Shown here: positions 21,961 through 32,959 of the stretch, piece after piece
Numbering within the stretch: position 1 is the stretch's first letter
Layout of the letters: each line of letters begins with the position of its first letter
NCBI GenBank assembly: GCA_022494885.1
Contig: JAGVSM010005053.1
Span: 62,001-126,000, forward strand
Source: Micrasema longulum
Lineage: Eukaryota; Arthropoda; Insecta; Trichoptera; Brachycentridae
Length of the DNA: 64,000 nt
Direction: 5' to 3'
Notes under the pieces: generated by a model
The model's input: only the letters and a program-made list of their open reading frames with translations
Told to the model about the DNA's origin: nothing
Database searches by the model: none
Program-made: the position numbers and the translations under genes

Positions 21961-23435
21961 TTATAATATTACTAAAAATGTAAATGTAATATATATTGTG
22001 AAAAACATATCTACTTTTGAATATTGGTCACACAGTTGCACATTTTAATATATAATACAACTATAGTTGACTATACAGTGTACATTTATTATGTGCCTAC
22101 ATACAAAACTGCACATAACCTGCTTCGGATTCAAGGCGAAAAATCAAAACATGATTTTTTTTTGGAAATTTCCTTTTTAAAGGAAGTTAAAGATATGTTA
22201 TTGATATCAATACAATTTAATTTCTGATTACACATATTGCAGGTTCTATTTACGAATGAATTATGAAAAGATTTAGTGGAACATTAAGAAATTTCAAAAA
22301 AAGATTGAAAAAATCAAATTGATATAGAATGATTAAATTGAATACAATTGACATTTTCTGTTTCTCATTATGATATTTATGCTATTGTTTTACAATAAAT
22401 ATATCACACAAAACAAAGGAGTCAGAGCGGGATTCTCATAGAAACTTAATATTCAAATCAGTTTTTAAAAAAATGTTTGTTTTGAGCCGGGTTTATATGA
22501 CCATAAAAACAATAATAAATTTCTGAGTCTGACGCAAGTCGAAAAAACCGGAACCCATATAATTTTATCACCTAAATTAAAATTGATCGTAGTTTCTGGA
22601 CGCGTTTATCACGGTAAAACCTTTATCAGAATTTAATACAATCCCTTCTAGTGGGGCGAGGTGACCGCGTCATAAAATAATTCCATCATACATAGAGGTT
22701 GACACTATTTTAGAGTCTCCACTCACGGATTGAAAATCATTCATCTTGGTCCGTGTTCTGGTCCCTTTAGCTTTTCAGTAAGGGGAGTGAGTAGAGGGTT
22801 AAGGTACCATTGAATAAATATGTACACTTGAGGAAATTATACAACGATAATAGGAGAAGCCACATTTGATGAGTGCGTTTAACACTCAGCTGTTATGTCT
22901 GAAAGTTCATATTTTTAAAAAGATATTTAAAAATTTAGGTCAGATATACGTAAAATTTTTTAATATTATTTTTCAATGTGATATATAATGTATGCATATT
23001 TTTTTCCTGTGTCCGAAAAAGTCAGTGTGAAATACTGATTAAAAAAAATAAATAACCTGCAATATTTCATTGTTCGTATACTGCCGTTAGACTGATCTGT
23101 AGCGTAATACTATTAAATCATCTAACCTTTATATAACAGATGCTGCATTTTATTTATTAATTAATATATACGGCACGCAGTGCGTTTTACCTTACAAAGA
23201 TACATATTATATTTGAAAGAATATAAACGCTTCAATATAATGTGAAAAACATCAAAATCAAATTAAAAAGTATTATGTTACATAAATACCATTACACAGC
23301 AGTTTCGAATAAAGAACATATTTAGATATGAAAAAAAAATTAAATAATGTGTGAAGACAAAATTTTGAAAGGAAAATAATTTTTATATATTTTTTTCTTT
23401 AAGAGGTACAAAATATTAACAAACAGACAAATCAT
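21961..23435. other. Unassigned interval, about 1.5 kb
   Basis: AT-rich. A unique, slightly GC-richer patch at 22640-22800 has no recognised content. The 67-codon frame at 22024 has no domain. Confidence 0.35.
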
Positions 23436-23784
23436 CACTCCTTTTCTCCGTAAGAGTAGGCAGAGAGGATAGAACGCCATATCACTCTATCTTTGGATAC
23501 AGACCTCGCATCCTCTACATTCATACATCTTCTCATGCAAGCTCGACGATTATTCCTACTTTTGACATGTCCATCAGCAAGTTTTTGATGGACTTGATCG
23601 TGCCATGTCTTTCTCGGTCTTCCTCGTTTTCTGCATCAATCAACATTCGCATCGCAGATCCTTTTAGCCGTTCTTTCGCTGTCCATTCGCTCTACATGTA
23701 CAAACCAACGCAGCAACCCTTTCGTGATTCCGTCGATAATGCATATCTCAGCCTTACACAGTTCACGGATCTCGACAAAATATA
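23436..23784 (-). mobile_element. LINE C-terminal fragment (family B), copy 3
   Basis: The minus strand carries LLRWFVHVERMDSERTAKRI, RGRPRKTWHDQVHQ and RACMRRCMNVEDARSVSKDR in connected but shifted frames, ending in ILSAYSYG and the (GTTT)n-type tail. It is the reverse-orientation counterpart of copies at 700-1320 and 46740-47320. Confidence 0.85.
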
Positions 23785-25120
23785 AGTATATCAAAAACAG
23801 TAAAATCATTATACCTCAAAAAAAAAAAAAAAAAAGTTTTGTGTACGAATGCAGTGCCCTCTGCTGCATGATGCGGATACGAACATAATGATTATGACGA
23901 TATGTAAAATTTAAATTCTCAAAAATATTATCCACGGTAAACTCTGATAAGAGCTGGTTTAAAAGATTTAGGATCACTTCCATCAGGATGTATTTTTTAT
24001 TCAATTGAAGGGACAGGCGTCACATAAAAATATACGCCACATAGTGAGAAATGATTTATTATTTTCTACCGGACTCCTTGCATTTTACATCACCAAAATG
24101 GTCCATATTTTTATAGCAGTAATGTTTTTTTATTATAGAATAAAAACAAAATAAAAATACACTAATATAACAGCGCAAATAGAAAGAAAACGAAGATAAT
24201 TATGTACTTTTTTCTTAAAAGAACATACCGTAGGACATACCCTTAAAAAGTCCGTTTTGATTTTAATATGCAATTCAAAGTGCAAAATTATGCTCTTAGT
24301 TAGAGTGCAAAAGTCACAAAGGTATTGCGTAAATCGAAATAATTTGTTGTTCGTGAAAAACAGTGATATGACATTTAATAAAATCTCAACAAGCATAAAT
24401 CATTAAAGGCAGAGGCAGATATTAATATTATTTTAAGTATGACAGTTTTCTTCCTGAAAACTTTTTGTTTGTGTAAAGATACGAGTAATTTGTATAATAA
24501 AACATAAATCAATAAACATGTTAAAAAATATTTCCTTCAATAAAATATGTTTTCATCCATAAAATTTAATAATAATATGTAATATTTCCTTCTTGCCACT
24601 AACTATTTGTGTTGCATTGTATAGATAAAACAAGCAAATGTCAGTGAACCACATTTTAGCCACCTTGCCACATTAAAAACCATACAGGCTGCGATTATGA
24701 ACGGATGTCTTCATCGGTATATACTGAGACGGTATAAACTAATATCGATATTTATAAATGAAAGTGTGTATATTTGTATGAAAATTCAAAATTTCTTCAT
24801 CGGTAACCGGTAATTCAACATATTAAGATTGTTAACAATTTCTATTTTTCATACAGAAAACTTAATTTTACTTTGTAGATAAAATTAAAGATAAATTTTA
24901 ACTTTCTATCACAATAAGTACCCAGATATTTTAAAATGTATCCGAGAGAATAAGTAACCAACGGAATTCATAAAAAAGATATGCAGAAATTGTGTTTGAT
25001 ACGCAAAATTTTCAAAACTCAAAAAATAGATTTTTCTACTTCTCCAAACATTCCAATTGAGATTTCTCAAATTGGCGTTTTTTGTATTAGTGATTTTTGC
25101 TGAATGGCAACGATACATAT
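23785..25120. other. Unassigned interval
   Basis: AT-rich; small ORFs on the minus strand (23816-24004, 24133-24396, 24909-25118) have no recognisable domain. Confidence 0.35.
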
Positions 25121-25125
25121 TATCA

Positions 25126-25400
25126 TCATCATACCCCTGTCGACCCTGTCCACACCTGATGGTACAAGGGCAACTGCATTATTACATTAAGTGCGGCATA
25201 TATCTATTATCTTTTAAATAAAGGTAAGGTGATTAGCATAACGCGTCAGGTGCCAGACCAAGAACATGAAAAATTTTAGTGTCGAACTTTTTTTTCTAAT
25301 TTATAACGACCTTATCAAGAATCAAATCTGGGGCCCTAAGCATGGTTGACAAACGCGACAATCACTACACTTAGAGGTGGACATATCTCCACTAGATTGT
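25126..25400 (-). mobile_element. Composite SINE (family 2), copy 2
   Basis: Reverse copy: tail-side CACACCTGATGGTACAAGGG, AAGGTAAGGTGATTAGCATA, then the decayed tRNA-like middle (TGGTTGACAAACGCGACAAT and CACTACACTTAGAGGTGG). The head is missing or unrecognisable. Confidence 0.7.
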
Positions 25401-25429
25401 CTTTTTCTGGATTTATTAAAATACTTGAT

Positions 25430-25800
25430 ATACATAGACAGCTAACATACATATGCGTAAAGGAGGGCATATTGCCTTAAGGCAATTTCTTCCACCCTAC
25501 TCAAAACGTTCAATTCGAGAAAATCAGCGGTATATGAACATATAACATGTACATACAAAAAATGACTAAATATCTACATTATACTATGAGAAGAAAAGAG
25601 TGTTAAGAGGAAAAGAAAGAGGGAGGAGAAAGGAAAAACTAAAATATTCAGGAAGTGACATTTCATACGTGAATTGAATGTAAATGAAGAAAGGGCGTCT
25701 CTGACATTAGTGCGTAAATTATTTCATAATCATGCAGCTACTACGGTAAAGGGGAAGGAAAAAAAATAGAGCAGTGAAAGGAAAAAAAGCGATATATTTT
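25430..25800 (-). mobile_element. LINE C-terminal fragment (family F), copy 1
   Basis: On the minus strand FTVVAA-x-L-x-NNLRTNVRDALSSF-TFNSRMKCHF corresponds to 'FxVAAARLWNNLP...DApSLxxFKSRLKxHF' of LINEs. The 3' end contains the 16-base palindrome ATTGCCTTAAGGCAAT (25471-25486) followed by ATGCCCTCCTTTACGCATAT, shared with copies at 27645-28075 and 57480-57875. Confidence 0.8.
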
Positions 25801-26300
25801 AACCTAAGAGTAGCCATCGAGTCAGAAGTATTTGTCCAAGATTCTGGTTTTATTTCACACACATGACGGTATTTTTAATTCGCCTGGGCTCAGATAACAT
25901 ACACATTAAGTTCTCTTAAATAAAAGCAAAAACCACCCAGAAAACTCTAACAATTAATGAACAAGTTACTTAAAAGCTTCTCTGTCATATATTATAATAT
26001 GTAGACTTTTCGTGAACCAGAAACATAAAATAACAAAGCAATGGCGATGAAAGCTACAATGCTATTAAAAACATTAGTAGTGCTATTGATTGCATACTGC
26101 ATAACGGACAAGAAATATGTCCAGTCAATAAGAATATAAAATATAAAAAATTGTACAAACCAGTAACGTTTTTCACAAATATAATGAGAAAACATGTTAC
26201 ACAGTAAAGAGAAAAAATAATATGATATTTAAGTTTTAAAATAAATTCTATTTTACAAATAAATTATAAAACACAAATTTATAAAGAAGAAAAAAAAGAA
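25801..26300. other. Unassigned interval
   Basis: AT-rich; the 67-codon minus frame 25992-26195 is probably chance. Confidence 0.35.
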
Positions 26301-26304
26301 GAAT

Positions 26305-26640
26305 TTGAGATGAATAAGTCGCTCAGATACCAACATAATATTAAAATTCCTAAATTCCACACAAGTCGTGGTCAAAATAGTTTTGTCTTAAAAGTTGCAA
26401 AAATTTATAATAATCTTCCCAATGAACTAAAAATAATATATCAATAAAAAAATTTAAAGTAAATCTAAAGAAATTTTTTGAACACGTGTAAAAACTAGAT
26501 TAAGTTTTAATTAGTATGAATGTACTATTGTTTTATGTTTTTTCTTTATATATCCTATGTTTTTATTGTTTTCTCATGTACTTGTATTAATTATAATATA
26601 AACTCTTATAATAAACAATAAACAACTACAACAGTGTAAG
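26305..26640 (+). mobile_element. LINE C-terminal fragment (family G)
   Basis: The plus strand encodes LRYQHNIKIPKFHTSRGQNS then FVLKVAKIYNNLPNELK (26310-26430), the final block seen in many LINE ORF2 proteins, followed by K-rich residues, stops and an AT-rich 3' UTR ending near 26630 in ATAAACAATAAACAACTAC. Confidence 0.8.
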
Positions 26641-27360
26641 TCACTCTCCAAGCACAAGAGTTAGTCTCTTTTTGGGAGAGTTGCAGTGATAACATTTACT
26701 AGATGTGTAATAGTAGATATGTATGGGATTTTAAAAAACATGTACCTTTTATGAAGTTTATTAATAAAAAAATAAGACAAGAAAAATAGACCACGTAAAA
26801 AAGTTAAGGGATGAGGAAATGAGTGGAGAAGAGGGATTCTCATAATATAGTTAACCAATTCAAAAGTTCAATATGATAATAACATGCACATAATTAAAGG
26901 TACATAAACTTATAACACACTGACAAATGTTTCATTTTACAGTGCATCAAAAAGTTTTTTTTTTAAGTCACAAAATTTTGTATTCAAAATATCTAAATGG
27001 GGACAAATAAAGTAAAATTTGGACCAGCTACGATCAATAAACGAGTTTTGAACATATTTTATTTGGGAATGGATTTTTTATGAACGTTAAAGTTTCTGCC
27101 GTGTATTAAATATGGCATTAAAAGGCAAACAACGGAATGAACTTCATCTTAACCCCAAAAATATTGTATCTGGAAGTATTTCCTATAAATGACCCACAGG
27201 AAATTGGTTTTCCCGCGCAAACCTCAGCGATGGTATTTCCGGGAGACATATTTGAAAAATATGTATTAAAAATGGTTAACGCGTCGACAAACATTTATTT
27301 CCGATTTATAATACACGTTTAGTAAATGCGGAAAAATAAATAAATCTTGGATTTTCTCTG
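26641..27360. other. Unassigned interval
   Basis: No repeat recognised. The 61-codon frame at 27137 lies in somewhat higher-complexity DNA but has no domain. Confidence 0.35.
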
Positions 27361-27364
27361 TTTC

Positions 27365-27610
27365 CAAGCGGATGCAAAATACAATTATGTGCGCGAAATA
27401 GAACCAGCACCCTAGACGAGTGTTTTCGACTCGATGGCTGCTCCTAGGATGAAATTACGCGGATATAAGTTTGCCTCGTTGTGTAGTGGTTAGTGCGTTC
27501 GCCTACCATTCCTGAGAACCTGGGTTAGATCCTGGCATTGTGGACCTGAAATATTGATGTTTTTGATACAATTAGAAGTTGGAAATTTTAATACGTAGGT
27601 AAAAAGTAAA
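27365..27610 (+). mobile_element. Composite SINE (family 2), copy 3
   Basis: Head ATAGAACCAGCACCCTAGAC and GTTTTCGACTCGATGGCTGC, tRNA-like middle TTGTGTAGTGGTTAGTGCGT with GGGTTAGATCC as B box, then GGACCTGAAATATTGATG. It is cut short before the body and followed by a LINE fragment. Confidence 0.8.
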
Positions 27611-27644
27611 ATAAAGTAACAAAGCATTAACCTTTTAATATCCT

Positions 27645-28075
27645 GTCATCGCTCTAATTTTCTTGCCTTCTCTTTCACTGTAGTAGCCGCTCGATTGTGG
27701 AATAATCTACCCATTAATGTTAGTGACGCCCCTTCTTTATTTACATTTAAGTCAAGATTGAAATGTCATTATCTAAATATTTAAATTGTTCCTATATCCT
27801 TCTTTTTTCCTTCCCATCCCCTCTCCTCTCTTTATACTATAGTGTTATTTTTTTATATTCGTAGTATAATGTTAATTTTTTAAATATATTTTTATTTTGT
27901 TAATCTTTGTTTTTAATTTTTGTATAAAATTGTACGATTCAATATGTCCATGTATTTGTAATTTTCTCAAACTGAATGGTTTGGGTAGGTAGAAAGAAAT
28001 TGCCTTAAGGCAATATGCCCGCCCTTATATGTATATATGTATATAGTATATGTATATAAGGTGTTAAATAAATAA
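27645..28075 (+). mobile_element. LINE C-terminal fragment (family F), copy 2
   Basis: Reads LAFSFTVVAARLWNNLPINV then SDAPSLFTFKSRLKCHYLNI and stop (27664-27783), the usual end of a LINE protein. The 3' UTR carries ATTGCCTTAAGGCAAT at 27999-28014, CCCGCCCTTATATG, a TATATG run and a TAAATAAATAAA tail. Confidence 0.88.
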
Positions 28076-28600
28076 ATTAAGAATATGAAATATTTTTAAT
28101 ACTCAACTTTTGCTACAGATCAAAGAGTTTTATCGTTGGTTAAGTAAACAGATGAAAAGTCTTTCAATAACATTAGGAGATTTGATTTCTTCGCAGAAAT
28201 TGAGAAAAATTATTCATCAATCAATGCTGTAGCAAAAAGCTACAAATTTAAACGAAACAACATTGAATATAAATCACTTGGGAGCAAAAAGCGACAACAA
28301 TCCCCGAACTCTGATAAATCAAATAAAACAAAACATAGCCGAGTTTGTATTAGGGATGTTCGATTTGAATCGATGTTTTAAACTGTCGATAAATCACCAT
28401 GAATATCGATATTTGTTGACATAAATTACATTTTATGTTTCAAGTGTGGACATTGATATTTATAATCGAAAGCTTAAAGGAAACAAGAGTTTTGTTGTAA
28501 CTTTCATCGTATTCTATTATATTAAGAAACAAAACGTTATTTTCAAATAATTATTCAGATACCAAAACAAAAAAGGCTTTAAAAACAATTTTTATTGATT
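28076..28600. other. Unassigned interval
   Basis: AT-rich; nothing recognised. Confidence 0.35.
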
Positions 28601-28604
28601 AGAT

Positions 28605-28720
28605 CAATTGATAATGTCGTCCTTGTGGTAAATTTTTAGCGTATATGCCTACTCTGCAGTCTCGGGTTTGATTTCCGGCATGGTTGAAATAAAATATTTA
28701 TTTAGAAAAGTGATTTTGCA
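28605..28720 (+). mobile_element. Composite SINE (family 2), decayed tRNA-like part
   Basis: GTCGTCCTTGTGGTAAATTT...GCCTACTCTGCAG, CGGGTTTGATTTCCGGCATG (B-box area) and GTTGAAATAAAATATTTATT follow the family-2 order with many changes. Confidence 0.5.
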
Positions 28721-29420
28721 TTAGAATATATCGTCGTACCAATGCCAAAGCCGCGAATCTGCATTTTTGCCAGCTTTGAGTTAAATATACCACGAAAGTT
28801 CATTTTATACGGAGCACACACCACCGAGATTTGACCACTTCTACTATTTCACCGATTTAACTGAATAATGCCATATACGCGAATATTTATTACTAGACAT
28901 AAGCATTGAATGGGTTTTTATTCGTTTACCTAATTTACTACGCTAAAATTCTATAACACTTTGTTCTCTTTTAAATCCCTTTTTGCTAAAAAAAAAAACA
29001 AATTAAACTGTTATTTATGTTTAAAACATTAACTTTGTGGTCTAACATTTAAATTATTTCAATAAATATTAGTACATGAACACTTACCGACTGTTTATGT
29101 CTACTGGTTGCGAGAATAATAATATCCCCCTAATAGAAAAACCAAATACATGTTTAATTAAGCCCACATTTAGATTTAAAAACTAACTAATCGTATACCT
29201 TTCAGCCTACTAGTCGCTCCCTTTCCTCAATCCCATGGCCAAACATTCTGCAAAATATCGCTGAATATTACTAACCTAATTTTAGTGCATGTTCGGACTT
29301 GGTGGTGTTTGCAACCCCTTTAGCTCTGCATGCAATTTATGTATTTATTCGTTAATACTATGTATACTACGGTGATAGGAAAGGTGAAATTTTATTTTAA
29401 TATTTGCATATTGGTGTAGT
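28721..29420. other. Unassigned interval
   Basis: AT-rich; nothing recognised apart from weak matches to hammerhead-family flanks near 29020. Confidence 0.3.
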
Positions 29421-29520
29421 GAGTGTCCTTAGAAAGAGACGGATACGTCTCGAAACCGGTAGACATTAAAAGCTTGTTTAATGGTTATTTACTAAATGAA
29501 TATTAAAACGATTTGAATAA
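29421..29520 (+). ncRNA. Hammerhead-like motif, family H1, copy 1
   Basis: GUGUC (29423-29427) can pair with GACAU (29462-29466) as helix I. Between them lie a mutated core CUUAGAAA, helix II GAGACG / CGUCUC (29436-29441, 29446-29451) with a GAUA loop, GAAAC (29452-29456) and CGGUA ending in a GUA cleavage-type triplet. The copy at 62601 has the intact CUGACGA core, showing what was lost here. This copy is probably inactive. The sequence after it (GACATTAAAAG...ACTAAATGA) recurs at 33612-33670. Confidence 0.5.
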
Positions 29521-29805
29521 TAATTAATGTACTGGTTCAAAAGTTTTAATTGCAATAAAATAAAATATTCAAACAAAAAACATTCAAAACCCCATACGAA
29601 AACTCCACAAAAAATACGAATAATACATTTCCAACTTATCTTGCAGTACCAAAATCAACAATATGATATAAATATAGTCAAATGTTAAGTCACCATAATT
29701 ATTATTTTTTTTGTTTATATTAAACTGTATGAAGCTAGTTTAGTAACAATATAAATAGATTTATGACACCAGTTCTTAACTTCAAACCTCAATATCGCAA
29801 AATGA
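29521..29805. other. Unassigned interval
   Basis: AT-rich; nothing recognised. Confidence 0.35.
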
Positions 29806-29807
29806 AG

Positions 29808-29990
29808 TTTTTGCACATTCGCGACTTTGGCATTGACCTGACGATATCATAACACCTGGGCTGGCACCTCAAAAGTAAGACTAAACATCTCTCAATAAAA
29901 TGATCAATATACGTTGCGGTCGGATTACCAAAGTAGTGCCCTATGCACCATTAGCTGCGGAGAGATAATGATCATGACGATAAAATTAAT
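29808..29990 (+). mobile_element. Composite SINE (family 2), 3' half
   Basis: Contains GGCTGGCACCTCAAAAGTAA, GACTAAACATCTC, ATACGTTGCGGTCGGATTAC and GTGCCCTATGCACCATTAGC, the body and end of the family, without head or tRNA-like part. Confidence 0.65.
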
Positions 29991-30137
29991 AATATTATTA
30001 ATTTACTAAATCACGGACACATGTACTTGGATTAATGATAATATTTTCTGTGTCTAGGTGGATAAAAAATACAGTTCTATGTGTGAAATAGAACCCGAAA
30101 CTTGAACGATTGTTTTCTAATCGATAGCTGCGCCGCT

Positions 30138-30243
30138 TTCGGGGGTGGTATTTTGAACGCAAAAGCGCGCGTAGAAAACGCATTTTAACGCGTATTTACG
30201 TACTGAAATCTCTTCGCGCGCAATCCCGTTCAGAATACCAGCC
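30138..30243. mobile_element. GC-rich MITE inserted in a SINE
   Basis: About 105 bases with inverted ends, GGGGTGGTATTTTGAACG on the left and CGTTCAGAATACCAGCCC on the right. CG-rich inner arms (AAAGCGCGCG and TTCGCGCGCAA) also oppose each other, so the whole insert can fold as one hairpin. Other copies of the SINE head lack it. Confidence 0.65.
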
Positions 30244-30438
30244 CAGATAAAATTTTGAATAAGGAAAACAAGAGATAAGTCCGTCTTGTTGCCACGGGGT
30301 TTGCGCATTAGCCTACCATTCTGTAGGTTTTGGGTTCGATTCCTTGCAGGGTAGACATGAAATATGGATTTTTATGGCCTTTTAAAACTGCGAGATTTCA
30401 TTGCTCCTGAACTGGCCCCTGAAGCGTAGGACTGATCA

Positions 30439-30707
30439 AGTTCATCATTATTCCCTTTCGACACCTAATGGTGCATAGGGCACTGCATTGTAACACCAAT
30501 AGCAGCGTATCTTGATAATTTTATTGTTACATGAAGGTAAGATGATCAGTCTTACGCTTCAGGTACCGTTCCAGGGACTTTGAAATATCTGGTGTAAGAA
30601 CGCCCTTTCAAATAAATATTTCATATTAACCATGTCGGGAATCGAGCCCTAAACATCTTGCAACGTAGGCAAACGCGCTGACCATTACACTAAGAGGGCA
30701 ACAAACA
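30439..30707 (-). mobile_element. Nested antisense composite SINE with 8-bp TSD
   Basis: Reverse-complement family-2 sequence: tail side ATGGTGCATAGGGCACTGCA, ATGAAGGTAAGATGATCAGT, then GGGAATCGAGCCC (B box) and GCGCTGACCATTACACTAAG (A box). Flanked by ACTGATCA at 30431-30438 and 30708-30715, a target-site duplication. Its insertion is younger than its host SINE. Confidence 0.85.
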
Positions 30708-30824
30708 ACTGATCACCTTACCTTTGAATAACAGATGATGAAAATACGCTGCATTTGATTTAGGAAAACAGTACCCTATGAACCACTAGGTGCAAAAAAA
30801 GAAAGATAATGGTGTGGTGGATAT

Positions 30825-31480
30825 TTTTTTAAAATTTTAAAATTTTTTATTTTTTTAAAATTTATTTTTATTTTTATTTTTAAATACATATTATGATGTA
30901 ATGCCTAGTAGGAGAAGACCCGTGCTAAGGAAGACTAACATATATGTTTACTTACACACGTGTGCACCCTGATAAACATTACACACATACGTACACGTAC
31001 ACGTACATACACACATACACATATGTATACGTACACATACCCACATAAATATTGATACATATATATACACACATATACATAAACACGTTTACATACATAT
31101 ACATATATATATTACATTTGTCTTCTTGCTGTGCTGTTCAAACACTTGTCTTACACGCGGGTGTTCCGTCTTCGATGTCGGATGAGGTCACAATATTTGA
31201 GACTTTTCTGGCTGTTCATTATTTCAATTAACGGTAGACCCCATGACTCGTTAAGACGAGCAGTTTTTGTATAGTAAGATTTAAAGTGTATTGATTAAGG
31301 AGGAAGGTCGATAGTCTATAATTGAACATCTCTACTTCGTAGTAGGATAGAGCGGGGCACAAAAAGTGTTCGACAAACGGCCGTTATTTACGATTCAATT
31401 CTACAACTTTATTCAGGAGTAGGGCCCACTTTGTTCTTGCAAATGGCGACTTTATAGCGACGGTCGCATATCGACATTTC
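30825..31480 (-). mobile_element. Probable LINE 3' end with A-rich tail
   Basis: On the minus strand an A-rich tail (30828-30885) follows TTAGCACGGGTCTTCTCC and ACTAGGCATTACATC. Farther 5' (31290-31140) it reads TARLNESWGLPLIEIMNSQK and LKYCDLIRHRRRNTRV, weakly like a LINE C-terminus. Between them lies an alternating ACAT/ACGT tract. The assignment rests mainly on tail structure and is tentative. Confidence 0.35.
30950..31115. repeat. Alternating purine-pyrimidine microsatellite
   Basis: About 165 bases of mixed ACAC, ACGT, ACAT and ATAT steps (for example TACACGTACACGTACATACA). Such runs can adopt left-handed DNA. Non-coding. Confidence 0.8.
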
Positions 31481-32284
31481 TCTGGTCAAAAGGAAATGAG
31501 GGAACCCTGACATTCGGGTCAGGAAGGTCGAACGTATGACAAAGCAGTATTGGGACCTGTTATGACCGACTGGGGGTTAGAAACTGAATTTTAGTTCGGA
31601 AAAACAGAAATGTGTGAGGGTGAATAACTATTAATGCAAAGAAACCAAGGGGGTTATATGATTTTACGACTACATTGGAAAACTTTTCAAATTTATCATT
31701 ATGAAAATAGTTTTAAATGAGACTATTTTATGAGTTTAGAAAATCAATATTGCAAAGTCAGTCTATGGTTGTATATTTTTGCAAAAGGTTAATTGTTTAA
31801 ACGTCAGTAAGCTAAGTTTAATAAAATAATATTTTGATATATTTATTATTTATTTATTAAAAAATAATTTAAACGTTTAAGTCAATTAGCTATGCATGTC
31901 ATTAACATATAAATGACTTAGGGAAAACCGTAATTTATACAATTCGAAATAAAAAAAATCGATATAAAATAAACATTAACATATGAAGCACTAAATTTGG
32001 TCATTTTTTTAATTTTTTTTAAGTGAAACTAAACCGGGCCCGGGGGACATAGCTGTCGATAGAACTACCAACCAGCGGCCCCTGTTATAGTTTGAATTAA
32101 ATTTAAAAATTCTATAATTTACACCGATTTTTACAATATACATTCAAAGAAAACTTAAATTCATATAATTGTTATTATTTTATACTTAAATGATTTTAAT
32201 TTAAACTCTTTCATTTCCATGATTATATAAAATCATGATTTACAACCCCTGCTTGCACTTGTATACAACGAATAAATTTGTTTA
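31481..32284. other. Unassigned interval
   Basis: Contains a GC-rich spot ACCGGGCCCGGGGGAC near 32034-32049. No gene recognised. Confidence 0.3.
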
Positions 32285-32345
32285 GTCTCCCACCAGTCTG
32301 ACGATGTCGGTCACGACGAAACCCGGTCACTGGTAAAAATTTATA
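32285..32345 (+). ncRNA. Hammerhead ribozyme candidate, core intact
   Basis: Order of parts: helix I strand ACCAGU (32292-32297), core CUGACGA (32298-32304), one extra U (32305), helix II GUCG / CGAC (32306-32309, 32314-32317) with loop GUCA, core GAAA (32318-32321), a minimal helix III closed by A-U and C-G, the cleavage triplet GUC (32326-32328), and helix I strand ACUGGU (32329-32334), fully complementary to the first. This is the type I hammerhead layout with very short helix III, as known in satellite, retrozyme and Penelope-associated ribozymes. The extra base before helix II is atypical but has a precedent in a viroid hammerhead with one additional core nucleotide. Self-cleavage is not shown. 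Confidence 0.6.
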
Positions 32346-32955
32346 AATAAAAGTGGAATAAAAGTATATCCGTATTTTTATTATTTTACTTTGTGGGATT
32401 TTTTGTTTATTATTTTTACTGTTAATATGTATTTCATTGCTATGTAATTATTCTCTATTTTTAGAATACTCTGTTTTACCTCTTATGTATATTTCGTAAA
32501 AAACCAAAAAAAAAAAAATAATTAATCGAAAATGCCCCGGATGTCGTTACACAAAGCCTAAAAAAAAAACATTTTGAGCCAATTATATATTTAACTCGTT
32601 AAATATACATCACTACTCTGGGACAGTCCAGTTGTCGAATTTATTCGAAATAATGCGCATCGTAAACTCGGATAATATTAAAATCTCGACGAATAAAACT
32701 ATAATGGATTAAATACAAGTATTTCAAAGACAAAGATATCGGCGGAGGCAAGTTCCTCGGGGTTAGTTAAAGGATAAGGATATCCTGGACCCAAAATGTC
32801 CTGAACCAAGTTTCCTGTACGCAATTGATTCCTCGGTCCTTGAAAGGAAATATAGAGCAGGGGAATCGGAAGATTGGTTCAGAAGAGTTATTATCTCGAG
32901 AACATTTATATCTTGTTTATGTAGATTGATGATGTTAACAGATACTCGATTCAAA
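32346..32955. other. Unassigned interval downstream of the ribozyme candidate
   Basis: AT-rich; the first 60 bases may be the tail of the element carrying the ribozyme (AATAAAAGTGGAATAAAAG). Nothing else recognised. Confidence 0.3.
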
Positions 32956-32959
32956 TTTA

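Larger units (their letters stand above)
30060..30815 (+). mobile_element. Composite SINE (family 2), copy 4, interrupted twice
   Basis: The plus-strand SINE runs from ACAGTTCTATGTGTGAAATA (30070) through its tRNA-like middle (GCCTACCATTCTGTAGG; GGGTTCGATTCC at about 30330-30341) to GAAGCGTAGGACTGATCA (30421-30438). It resumes at 30708 with ACTGATCACCTTACC and ends near 30800. It is split by a GC-rich hairpin insert in the head (30138-30243) and by an antisense SINE of the same family (30439-30707), the latter flanked by the direct repeat ACTGATCA. Confidence 0.85.

Noticed and set aside
30431..30715. CRISPR-like or tandem array from repeated SINE boxes
   Set aside because: Repeats are inverted SINE copies with a target duplication; no regular repeat-spacer pattern exists anywhere in the window.
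31290..31480. rRNA-like fragment suggested by balanced composition
   Set aside because: No match to conserved rRNA cores that I recognise; more consistent with an unidentified LINE or unique DNA.
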